From the NCBI RefSeq assembly GCF_030053115.1, contig NZ_CP125619.1, forward strand, positions 6,223,001-6,287,000: a stretch of DNA of 64,000 nucleotides, written 5' to 3'. This DNA is from Pseudomonas svalbardensis (GTDB lineage: Bacteria > Pseudomonadota > Gammaproteobacteria > Pseudomonadales > Pseudomonadaceae). Position numbers and translations under genes: made by a program. Positions 7,769 to 15,413 of this stretch are shown in pieces; positions within the stretch are counted from its first letter, which is position 1, and every line of letters begins with the position of its first letter. A model generated the notes under the pieces. That model had not been told where the DNA came from. It saw nothing but the letters and a program-made list of their open reading frames with translations, and did not search any database.

Positions 7769-7817
7769 GGTTTGCTCGGCAACTCAGTCAGATACGACTG
7801 GATTCAGGTCATACCCG

Positions 7818-8087
7818 TCATTTTGCGTCCGCGGGATTATAAGGGCCGCCCATTGAGGCCCCCGAAGGAATACCACTGCCGCTCACCGAGCCAGGGGCAC
7901 GTGTTCCGTTTGCCAGGTGGTTAGCCGCCCCACCGCCTATGACAACACCGATTCCGCCGCCAATTGGCCCGCCTACCATACCCCCGATAGTCCCACCAAT
8001 TGCGCCTCCTAACGTCTCTGGCGAGACAGTAAATCCCCCTCCTGCGCCGGAAATCATCAGCAGTTCTTTGTCCGTTAGATTTCTCAT
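7818..8087 (-). CDS. Class II microcin precursor with double-glycine leader
   Basis: 89-residue peptide. MRNLTDKELLMISGAGGG resembles the double-glycine leaders of class II microcins (MccH47 starts MREITESQLRYISGAGG); C39 peptidases cut at such sites. The mature part is rich in Gly, with small-residue and hydrophobic stretches (GGAIGGTIGGMVGGPIGG, about residues 27-44), consistent with membrane insertion. The C-terminus contains SGSGIPSGASMGG and ends in PYNPADAK; it lacks the serine-rich tail ending in GSGS or GGGS that carries the siderophore in MccE492, H47 and M. A strong AAGGAAG ribosome-binding site precedes ATG 8087. The putative immunity gene is 48 bp upstream, and the exporter genes are divergent. 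Activity and target are unknown. Confidence 0.8.
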   Translation of the reverse strand: MRNLTDKELLMISGAGGGFTVSPETLGGAIGGTIGGMVGGPIGGGIGVVIGGGAANHLANGTRAPGSVSGSGIPSGASMGGPYNPADAK

Positions 8088-8135
8088 CTTGCTTCCTTAA
8101 TTACTTTCAATTGAATTGAATCCCTATTGAAGAAT

Positions 8136-8318
8136 TCAACCGGGTTGGTCACACTTTTTTTTGCTGTTCAATAACCAAATGGAAATATTCACAGCTATAG
8201 CTATCAGCGCTAATTTAATGTACCTATTAACATCCCAATATTCGGCAACTGAACCGACCGCGATACCAATTGACACCGAAATTAAACACACGAATAAAAG
8301 GCGTTTCAAGATACTCAT
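8136..8318 (-). CDS. Small two-helix membrane protein, putative microcin immunity protein
   Basis: 60-residue protein with two predicted transmembrane helices (about residues 4-22 and 33-50) and a basic end (NSKKKCDQPG). Its size, topology and position just upstream of the microcin gene on the same strand match the immunity proteins of class II microcin clusters (for example MchI). There is no sequence signature to confirm the function. GAGAAGG abuts ATG 8318 with almost no spacing, so a TTG three codons later is an alternative start with better spacing. A degraded copy of the same gene lies upstream at 8380-8545. Confidence 0.65.
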   Translation of the reverse strand: MSILKRLLFVCLISVSIGIAVGSVAEYWDVNRYIKLALIAIAVNISIWLLNSKKKCDQPG

Positions 8319-8379
8319 CCTTCTCGCATTACCGCACGCGTTAGCACAATTGCTTAACTGACATTATTTCCAAAGTCAG

Positions 8380-8545
8380 TCACCTTCTTTTTCTGTTAAC
8401 CAACCAAAAAGGAATACTTACAGCTGTAATTATCAGCACCAGTTTATGAAATCTATTCACCTCCCAGTGCTCGGCAATTAAAGCTACTACATATCCAATT
8501 TAGATCGCAATAAAAAACACGAACAAGCTTTTTTCGCTTACTCAC
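8380..8545 (-). pseudogene. Decayed second copy of the putative immunity gene
   Basis: The minus strand 8545-8380 aligns along its length with the intact gene at 8318-8136. One frame reads ALIAEHWEVNRFHKLVLI, then ITAVSIPFWLVNRKRR and a stop, against SVAEYWDVNRYIKLALI and AIAVNISIWLLNSKKK in the intact copy. The 5' part (GTG at 8545) is in a different frame, and a TAA lies in the homologous frame after IAI, so it cannot encode a full protein. This is a tandem duplication that has since decayed, or a remnant of an older immunity specificity. Confidence 0.75.
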
Positions 8546-9041
8546 CCGTCTCGTTTAACTGCAGGCGTTCGCACAACTGCGTTACTGGTATCCGTTCTCA
8601 TATAGTAGTGACGTCTATTCTGATCGAACTAACTGGCTCGTTACATCAGTCATATAATCCTGCCCGATACAGTGCGACTGAGTAGTCGGCGTTCTGCGTA
8701 CGCAGGAGATCTGATCAATAGCCCGCGCTCGGCTTTAAAGGTTTTCACCGGCACGTCTCGGTAGCCCTCCGATGCGGTGTTCCACCCTATAGGTGAAATC
8801 TCGGAGGATGTCGCGTGAACACTGCCTGCCCGTTCTCGAGTCGTTCAGGTAAACAATGCTGCACTCGTCGATAATTTTAGTATCGAAATTTACAAACGTT
8901 TGATGCAAATCAGCCAATTGATTCCCTTCCATAACACCAGATGATTTCCATTTCAACCCAGGGACGAACCTCGCCCAAAAACCGTGTTACCCGCAAGTGG
9001 TAAGATGGCTATTGCTATCCACAACCTTAAAGCAAATAGCG

Positions 9042-9070
9042 AAAAAACTCCACCCTACACTTGAGGGTGG
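9042..9070 (-). terminator. Intrinsic terminator on the minus strand without an annotated gene
   Basis: CCACCCT (9050-9056) and AGGGTGG (9064-9070) form a 7-bp GC-rich stem with a 7-nt loop. On the minus strand the stem is followed by AGTTTTTT (9049-9042), the classical terminator form. No minus-strand protein gene ends here, so a small RNA starting somewhere between about 9080 and 9200 is possible. Confidence 0.55.
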
Positions 9071-9158
9071 TACTCGGCGCTAGAAACAACAATTAATTAG
9101 GCTCAACTACTCATTGTCGCCAGCGTGAGAAAAAAGCTAATTTACATGAGCATTTCTT

Positions 9159-9177
9159 GATAAGAAACAGTATTATT
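9159..9177. promoter_or_regulatory. Weak Fur-box-like sequence in the divergent region
   Basis: GATAAGAAACAGTATTATT matches 12 of 19 positions of the Fur consensus, with the outer half-sites GATAA and ATTAT conserved and the centre not. It lies about 300 bp upstream of the exporter operon and near the start of the possible minus-strand RNA ending at 9042. It is tentative. Confidence 0.25.
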
Positions 9178-9479
9178 ACGGACAGTTACTGGTTAATTTT
9201 GTTTCTTGGTAAATCCATTTATCAACAGGCGCGTAACATTGCGCTCTCTATTCTGGTACTTCTCAAGCTTCGCTCCAACTCAGTCTGTCAGCGTCCGCAC
9301 ATTCAATTGCCGGCCACCGACCATGATGCTCCAGCAGCGGTGGAATACAAGACAACTGGGAACAATACGAATAGCCAGGCAATAAATTTACCCCTCCGCC
9401 CCACAGCGAACGCCAAAGGACTGGCAGAGTCCAGGAATCTCCGCAGTGGCTGACCGCATAACACTCTAAGGAAAGATGT

Positions 9480-10754
9480 GTGACACCGAAATCTCCGCTG
9501 TTTCGACCCGAGTCAATTGCCTCGCGGCAGGTTGACTGGCTTGGCGAAATCATATTGGTAAGGCCCGTTTCCTTCACGGTTCTGACACTGCTTGCGCTTG
9601 CACTCGCCACTACCGTGGTGACATTTCTGGTATTTGGCAGCTACACCAAACGCAGTACCGTTATTGGCCAACTAGTACCAGCCGCAGGCCAGCTCAGAAT
9701 CCACTCCCCGCAATATGGCCTGGTGCTTGAGCGGTTCGTCGAGGAGGGGCAACAGGTCAAGCAAGGAGCGCACCTTTTTCGTATTTCCAGTGAACGCACT
9801 GCAGGTGATTCAGGGGCTGTGCAGGCGGAGGTGAGTGAGCAACTGTTGCAACGACACCAATCTCTGAAGGACGAATTGGAGAAACAAAAACAGCTTCAGA
9901 CCCAGGAACAAGAAAGCCTTCTGAGCAAGCTGAAAAGTCTGCATCAGGAGCTGAAGACGCTGGATCGGCAAACTGCCAGCCAGGAACAGCTTGTACAACT
10001 AGCAAGCAATGCCGCCGTTCGTTATCAGGGGTTGATGGACCAAGGCTACATATCCATGGACCAACTTCAGCAACGCCAAGCCGAGCTGCTGGGTCAGCGC
10101 CTGACCTTGCAAGGGTTAGCTCGTGAAACAACTACCCTGCAACAACAACTGGTCGAGCGCCGACACGAGCTGTCTGGACTTGCCTCCCGCCACGCAAACC
10201 AACTAGCGAGCATTCAGCGATCAATTTCAACAGTTCAGCAGGAGCTCATCGAAAGCGAAGCCAAGCGCACCCTGATCATTACCGCCCCTCAAGATGGCGT
10301 GGCAACCGCCATCCTGGTTGAGCCAGGCCAAACCGTCGATAGTTCTCGTACGATGATGAGCATCGTACCTGCCGGTTCGCGGCTGCAAGCAGAGTTGTAT
10401 GCGCCTAGCAAAGCCATAGGATTCGTTCGTACGGGCGATTCAGTAAGGATTCGTTATCAGGCTTACCCCTACCAGAAATTCGGCCAACACCTGGGTACCG
10501 TGATATCAGTTTCCCAAGCAACCCTATCAGCTGGCGACTTGGGAAATAGGACCGGGAGCGTACCGGGGCTTGCCCTGGACGGTGAGCAGATCTATCGCAT
10601 CCGCGTCAATCTCGAGGCGCAATCAGTGCTGGCCTACGGAGAACAAAGACCGCTGCAGACGGGAATGCTGGTTGATGCAGACATCCTGCAGGAGACCCGC
10701 CATCTATATGAGTGGGCTCTCGAACCGCTCTACAGCCTGACAGGCAAGCTCTAG
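9480..10754 (+). CDS. HlyD-family membrane-fusion protein of the microcin exporter (MchE/CvaA-like)
   Basis: 424-residue periplasmic adaptor. A single transmembrane helix near residues 30-52 (VSFTVLTLLALALATTVVTF) is followed by a lipoyl-like segment (QLRIHSPQYGLVLERFVEEGQQVKQG by sense, about 78-103), a long Gln/Glu/Leu-rich coiled coil (about 115-265), then the second lipoyl half (IITAPQDGVATAILVEPGQ) and the beta-barrel part. It links the C39 ABC transporter to the outer-membrane channel. The start is a GTG at 9480 with AAGGAAAG 5-12 bp upstream; the out-of-frame ATG at 9478 leads directly to a stop. It is the first gene of a three-gene export operon, 10 bp before the transporter gene. Confidence 0.92.
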   Translation: MTPKSPLFRPESIASRQVDWLGEIILVRPVSFTVLTLLALALATTVVTFLVFGSYTKRSTVIGQLVPAAGQLRIHSPQYGLVLERFVEEGQQVKQGAHLFRISSERTAGDSGAVQAEVSEQLLQRHQSLKDELEKQKQLQTQEQESLLSKLKSLHQELKTLDRQTASQEQLVQLASNAAVRYQGLMDQGYISMDQLQQRQAELLGQRLTLQGLARETTTLQQQLVERRHELSGLASRHANQLASIQRSISTVQQELIESEAKRTLIITAPQDGVATAILVEPGQTVDSSRTMMSIVPAGSRLQAELYAPSKAIGFVRTGDSVRIRYQAYPYQKFGQHLGTVISVSQATLSAGDLGNRTGSVPGLALDGEQIYRIRVNLEAQSVLAYGEQRPLQTGMLVDADILQETRHLYEWALEPLYSLTGKL

Positions 10755-10764
10755 GAACGAAGCC

Positions 10765-12918
10765 ATGAATTATCTTGACGCCATCAGCTTGCGCCTGGGC
10801 CGACATTTGCCGCTGACTTTGCAGACCGAAGCGACGGAATGTGGATTGGCCTGCCTGGCAATGATCGCGGGCTACCACGGCCACCATACGACCCTCATTG
10901 AACTACGCCGCCGGTTCAGTGTTTCTCTCAAAGGCATTACCCTCAAGCAACTGATCATGACTGCTGATCAGTTGAACTTCGGTACTCGGCCGATCAGGGT
11001 CGAACTGGATGAGCTAAACAAACTCGCGCTGCCTTGCATACTGCATTGGAATCTCAACCATTTCGTCGTGCTCAAGTCCGTCGAAGGCCAGTGGCTTACC
11101 GTGCACGACCCGGCCTACGGCATTCGCCGACTGAGTCTGGACGAGACCAGCAAATCGTTCACCGGGGTCGCTCTTGAGGTGTGGCCAGGCAGTGACTTTG
11201 AAAAACAGCAGGCCAAGCCCAAGCTCAAATTGACAAGCATGCTGGGAAAGGTCAGTGGCCTTCACCGCGGTTTGGTTCAGGTGCTTTCACTTGCCTTGGC
11301 TCTTGAAGTGTTCGCCCTGGTCAGCCCGTACCTGCTGCAGTGGGTTCTGGATAACGTTCTGGTTACGCAGGATTACGACCTTCTGGCAACGCTGCTGACC
11401 GGCTTCGGCATGCTTTTGTTGATGCAGCAGGTAGTAAGCGCCACGCGGGCTTGGGTGATGATGCACTTGAGCACACTACTAAGTGTGCAGTGGCAGGCCA
11501 ACGTGTTTGCTCATCTGCTGCGCTTGCCCATTCATTATTTCGAAAAACGCCACCTGGGTGATGTCGTCTCACGATTCGGCGCTATCGGCGAAATTCAGAA
11601 GACACTCACAGCCGCCTTTTTTTCCACAGTCCTCGATGGCCTCGCAAGCTTCGCGACGCTGGCCCTGATGTTCGCCTACAGCCCTATGCTGGCCGCTATC
11701 GCTTTGACGTCCATGGCTCTGTATACCCTGCTTCGCTGGGCGTGGTACCGCCCTTTACGTCTGGCAAGCGAGGAAACCATCATTCATGCAGCACGACAGG
11801 AAAGTCATTTCCTGGAAACGATGCGCGGCATACGCACCCTGAAACTTTTCCAGCGTCAGAGCGAGCGACGCGCCGCCTGGCTGGGGCTGCTTGTGGGGCA
11901 GATCAACGCTGGCTTGCGAACCCAGAAGCTGGAACTGATCTACACACAACTCAACGGCCTGATTTTCGGACTGGAGAATCTGCTGGCGCTCGGATTGGGG
12001 GCATCCCTAGTAATGAGCAACCAGTTCAGCATCGGTGTGCTGATGGCGTTCATTGCTTACAAAAGCCAATTTGTCAGTCGCGTCGCCAGCCTGATCGATC
12101 ATATGTTCGCGTTGCATATGCTGAGCTTGCACGGCGAACGTCTCGCCGACATTGTCCTGCATCCCCCCGAAGACATAGCGGCCAGACCGATTACCGCGAA
12201 CTGGCCCGCTGGCCCGATGGACATCGATATCAAGGGATTGAAATATCGCTATTCCGACGAGGAGCCCTTCGTGCTGGATGGGATCGACCTGCACATTGCG
12301 CATGGGGAGTCGGTGGCAATTGCCGGCGCATCAGGCAGTGGAAAGAGTACGCTGGTCAGCCTCTTGCTGGGCATCGTCGCACCCACCCATGGCCAGATTC
12401 ACATCGCCGGTAGCGACCTGCAGCAACTGGGTACGGAGACCTTTCGTAGCAGGATTGCCACGGTAATGCAGGATGACTGCTTGTTCGCTGGTTCCCTGGC
12501 AGAGAACATCGCCTTTTTTGAGCCCCGCCCCGATCTGGAGTGGGTGATGGAGTGTGCACGCAAGGCATCGATTCACACTGACATCCTAGCTATGCCCATG
12601 GGTTACAACACTTTGGTAGGTGACATGGGTACGGTGCTCTCAGGTGGGCAAAAACAGCGCGTGCTGCTGGCTAGGGCGCTATACAAAAAGCCTGATATCC
12701 TGATCCTTGACGAAGCTACCAGCCACTTGGATGTCATCTGCGAGCAGATGGTGAATAAGGCGGTACGTGAACTTGCAATAACGCGCGTCATTGTTGCCCA
12801 CAGGGCAGAAACAATCGCCTCGGCGGACCGCGTCGTAGTGCTTGACGCTGGTAGGATCGCGGTGGATCAGTCGAGCTCCTCTGGCAGCCTGCCATCCCGC
12901 GCAGAAGTCGTAGCGTGA
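10765..12918 (+). CDS. C39-peptidase ABC exporter of the microcin (MchF/CvaB-like)
   Basis: 717-residue bifunctional peptidase and ABC transporter that removes the double-glycine leader and exports the peptide. The N-terminal C39 domain has the catalytic Cys26 in QTEATECGLACLAMIAGYHG, His near 99 (NLNHFVVLK) and Asp near 115 (TVHDPAYG). A six-helix transmembrane domain follows, about 165-445. The ATPase domain has Walker A GASGSGKST (about 522), signature LSGGQKQR (about 626) and Walker B ILILDEATSHLD. All key residues are present, so it appears active. The stop codon overlaps the start of the TolC-like gene. Length and architecture match CvaB/MchF. Confidence 0.95.
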   Translation: MNYLDAISLRLGRHLPLTLQTEATECGLACLAMIAGYHGHHTTLIELRRRFSVSLKGITLKQLIMTADQLNFGTRPIRVELDELNKLALPCILHWNLNHFVVLKSVEGQWLTVHDPAYGIRRLSLDETSKSFTGVALEVWPGSDFEKQQAKPKLKLTSMLGKVSGLHRGLVQVLSLALALEVFALVSPYLLQWVLDNVLVTQDYDLLATLLTGFGMLLLMQQVVSATRAWVMMHLSTLLSVQWQANVFAHLLRLPIHYFEKRHLGDVVSRFGAIGEIQKTLTAAFFSTVLDGLASFATLALMFAYSPMLAAIALTSMALYTLLRWAWYRPLRLASEETIIHAARQESHFLETMRGIRTLKLFQRQSERRAAWLGLLVGQINAGLRTQKLELIYTQLNGLIFGLENLLALGLGASLVMSNQFSIGVLMAFIAYKSQFVSRVASLIDHMFALHMLSLHGERLADIVLHPPEDIAARPITANWPAGPMDIDIKGLKYRYSDEEPFVLDGIDLHIAHGESVAIAGASGSGKSTLVSLLLGIVAPTHGQIHIAGSDLQQLGTETFRSRIATVMQDDCLFAGSLAENIAFFEPRPDLEWVMECARKASIHTDILAMPMGYNTLVGDMGTVLSGGQKQRVLLARALYKKPDILILDEATSHLDVICEQMVNKAVRELAITRVIVAHRAETIASADRVVVLDAGRIAVDQSSSSGSLPSRAEVVA

Positions 12919-14324
12919 TGAGAAACGTCTTGGCCACCACCCTGACGGTGTGTCTCTGCCTGTCGCCAAAATGGAGCATGGCTGCACTGGTTGACCCCTT
13001 TGCCACAGCACGAGATGTCTCACCCGCTGCGATCAATATCGACGGAGTGGCCTTGCCATGTGATCCGCAGCCCCTTCCCAATTCGTTGACCTTAGAAGAC
13101 ATGATAGAAAGGGTGCTGTGTCATGACCCGCAAACTCGGGAGGCTTGGGCCATTGCCAAAGCCCAAGCGGCTTTGGTTGGCGTGAAGCAAGCAGCATACC
13201 TGCCCAAATTAAATGCAAGTTCAAGTATCAGCAGCGGCCGCAGTACCACGACCTATGAACAGCAGGATGAATACTCCAGTAGTGGCCATAAGCGTCAGTT
13301 CGACAATCGTCTGAACCTCAGTTGGGTTCTGTTCGACTTCGGCCAGCGAGAAACCGCAGTGCGCAACGCACGTCAACTGCTTATCGCCGCAAACGCCAAT
13401 CAAAACAGACAACTGCAGCAAACCTTCGAGTTAGCCGCAGAGTTGTACTATGACGCCCTGGCCGCCCAACGTAGCGCGGTAGCGGCGAGCCAAGTTATTG
13501 CATTGGCGGCGGAAAACCTTAAAGCGGCAAGCGCCAAATTTGCAGCGGGCGCTGCGGCGCAGTCCGACCGCCTGCAAGCGCAAACAGCCTATTCACAAGC
13601 GAGCCTTGCTGAAGTACGCGCCAAAGGCGCATTGCGCAACAGCAAAGGCCTTATCGCCCTGCGCATGGGATTTTCGCCGAATACAGATGTCCAGTTGTCC
13701 GGGAATCTGGAACGGCGTCCAGATACCCACTTTATCAAGAGCATTGACGAGCTGCTTGAACTGGCCCGACAGGATCACCCCTCGCTCATCGCCGCCAAGG
13801 CCAAAGTGGAAGCGGCAAACGCACTCATCGACGAAAGCCGCGCCGCCGGTCGACCGACGCTGTCACTGGTCGCCAACATTGGCGATATGCAAAACCACCA
13901 AGTCAATGGCGACAACCATGCACGTGACAACAGCCTAGGCCTGCAATTGAACATTCCGTTATTCGAAGGTTTCGAGCGGAACTATCAACTGCGAGGTGCT
14001 CATGCGCAACGAGAAGCCAGGGAAGCGGAGCTCTGGAATATCGAGCAGCAAGTATCACTGGAGCTCTGGAGCCACTACCAAACATTGAATATCGAAACAG
14101 GCGCCCTGGAAAAAACCACTGAGTGGGTGGATCAGGCCCAACAGGCATTGCAAGTTGAACAAGGCCGCTATCGCTCCGGCGTCGGCAGCATGATTGAACT
14201 GCTGAACGCATTGACGGCTTATGCAACGGCAGAACAACAACACATTAGTGCGTTGAACCGCTGGCAAGTAACTCGCCTGAAAATGGCCGCCAGCTTAGGA
14301 CACCTTGGGTTCTGGAGCCTTTAA
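12918..14324 (+). CDS. TolC-family outer-membrane channel of the microcin exporter
   Basis: 468-residue outer-membrane efflux protein with a signal peptide (MRNVLATTLTVCLCLSPKWS, cleavage near MA). Two repeated OEP halves are visible, each with Ala/Gln-rich helices (TFELAAELYYDALAAQRSAV; QVSLELWSHYQTLNIETGAL). It supplies the third part of the type I system, so export does not depend on the housekeeping TolC. Its ATG at 12918 overlaps the upstream TGA by one base; a GTG one codon earlier is also possible. The stop codon overlaps the truncated recombinase pseudogene on the opposite strand, placing this gene at a recombination junction. Confidence 0.92.
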   Translation: MRNVLATTLTVCLCLSPKWSMAALVDPFATARDVSPAAINIDGVALPCDPQPLPNSLTLEDMIERVLCHDPQTREAWAIAKAQAALVGVKQAAYLPKLNASSSISSGRSTTTYEQQDEYSSSGHKRQFDNRLNLSWVLFDFGQRETAVRNARQLLIAANANQNRQLQQTFELAAELYYDALAAQRSAVAASQVIALAAENLKAASAKFAAGAAAQSDRLQAQTAYSQASLAEVRAKGALRNSKGLIALRMGFSPNTDVQLSGNLERRPDTHFIKSIDELLELARQDHPSLIAAKAKVEAANALIDESRAAGRPTLSLVANIGDMQNHQVNGDNHARDNSLGLQLNIPLFEGFERNYQLRGAHAQREAREAELWNIEQQVSLELWSHYQTLNIETGALEKTTEWVDQAQQALQVEQGRYRSGVGSMIELLNALTAYATAEQQHISALNRWQVTRLKMAASLGHLGFWSL

Positions 14325-15166
14325 CCGCCTCGAAGCATCACAACGCCGCACATCGTCACATAACGATAGAGTTCGGTCAGGAACTGGCGACTGACGGAAA
14401 TATCTCGCGGCTTACTGCCCTTGGTCACCATGCCGCTGCCGTCAAACGGATCGAGCCGAATGCGGATGTTGCGTTCGGTTCGTCCAGCCTTGTCCGTGTC
14501 GAAAACATAGACCAGCGGGAAGGCAGCGATCTCCTCGCGGCGCGGACCCGTATGCAGCGCCAGGCGCATCATCATCCGGTGGTGGGGGGGCTCCGCTGCG
14601 GTCAGGAGCGATTTGATCTCGCCCATGCTCAGAAACTAGGGCAGGGCCTTATGGCTGCGCGGCATCACATCGTTTGCCATGGTCTTGCCGCCACTGGCAT
14701 CGACATGCACAAGGATGCTCGCTTCACGCTTTACGTTCCGTTCTTCATAGGCGAAGGGCAGGCGCTTCAACCGCCCCTCCTTCAGCGCGCATTCGTAGAA
14801 CTTGCAGATGTAAGTCAGGCGCTGGCGCGTGGTGTTCGGTGCCAGTTCGCACGTCACAAGGCAGTAGTCCCGATAGGCCGCCACAAGGCTTTTTGCCTCG
14901 CCACGATCAACGTCACGCCAGTCCAACTCATGGGCTTGGAGGAAGCTGAAAAAATCGTAAAGAGCGCGCCCAGTACTGGGCCAGGAACGATTAGACCCGA
15001 TATCCCCGCGAAGCAAGTAGTAGCGGAAGAAATGATTGGCGGGGATACAACTCTCCATCGAATCCCACAGAAGAATGGGGAATCCCGGGTAGGGTTGCCC
15101 AGCAATCACAAAATCTTGCGTAGCCCTCACAAGCTCCATCTGCCATCCTCTGCATTGACCAGACAC
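14321..15166 (-). pseudogene. Tyrosine recombinase/integrase, nonsense mutated and 3'-truncated
   Basis: Minus-strand sequence 15166-14321 is one continuous integrase-like frame interrupted by a TAG at 14636-14638. The first part has the SAM-like core-binding domain (AKSLVAAYRDYCLVTCELAP, then NTTRQRLTYICKFYECALKE). After the stop comes the start of the catalytic domain with the first active-site Arg (LHTGPRREEIAAF). The sequence then ends at the TolC gene boundary, so the HxxR and Tyr motifs are missing. It resembles phage or genomic-island integrases of about 350-400 residues. It is probably the enzyme that once moved an island here and is inactive now. Confidence 0.75.
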
Positions 15167-15278
15167 CCAATCCCTTTAGTCTGCTTTTACAGATTCACGG
15201 CCATTAAATCGCCCCTCAATCACCAGCTCAGGCTATGAGTTCGTAAGGGGCTGTTTCTAATACAATGGGAATCTAACG

Positions 15279-15316
15279 CTTGCAAGGTGTCAGATCAATG
15301 ATCTGTCCCCTGCAAG
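15279..15316. promoter_or_regulatory. Nested palindrome upstream of the recombinase pseudogene
   Basis: CTTGCA (15279-15284) and TGCAAG (15311-15316) enclose a perfect inner palindrome CAGATCAATGATCTG (15291-15305). It lies about 115 bp upstream of the recombinase start and about 100 bp before the IS630 insertion. It could be a recombinase binding or attachment site, or an operator. The sequence alone does not decide between these. No gene was found from 15167 to 15413. Confidence 0.35.
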
Positions 15317-15413
15317 CTTGATAGGGCAATGAACGCTTTCCGAAGCAGCACAAAATTCTGATTCAGTACTTTAAATTAAATATGGGCATCTGTCGCAGAG
15401 GTTGGAGGCTCTA

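Larger units (their letters stand above)
7223..7817. other. 595-bp gap between microcin and SbmA-like genes
   Basis: No convincing coding sequence was found. The gap holds several hairpins: AGCGCA/TGCGCT (7271-7290) followed by T residues on the plus strand, CCCCA/TGGGG (7310-7323), GAACCCA/TGGGTTC (7367-7383), and the 10-bp stem at 7736-7768 just after the microcin stop codon. Part of it may be leader sequence of the SbmA-like gene. Confidence 0.5.
8546..9479. other. Divergent intergenic region between immunity and exporter genes
   Basis: 934 bp with no recognised protein gene. A 73-codon minus-strand frame at 8956-8735 has no recognisable features. The region must contain the promoters of both divergent transcripts. 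It also contains a minus-strand terminator-like hairpin (9042-9070) and a weak Fur-box-like sequence (9159-9177). Local AT content is higher than in the flanking core genes. Confidence 0.5.

Noticed and set aside
7552..7842. 96-codon plus-strand frame overlapping the microcin 3' end
   Set aside because: No recognisable features and opposite to the microcin gene.
8735..8956. 73-codon minus-strand frame in the microcin divergent region, considered as a second peptide or regulator
   Set aside because: No leader, Gly-rich part, membrane segment or convincing ribosome-binding site.
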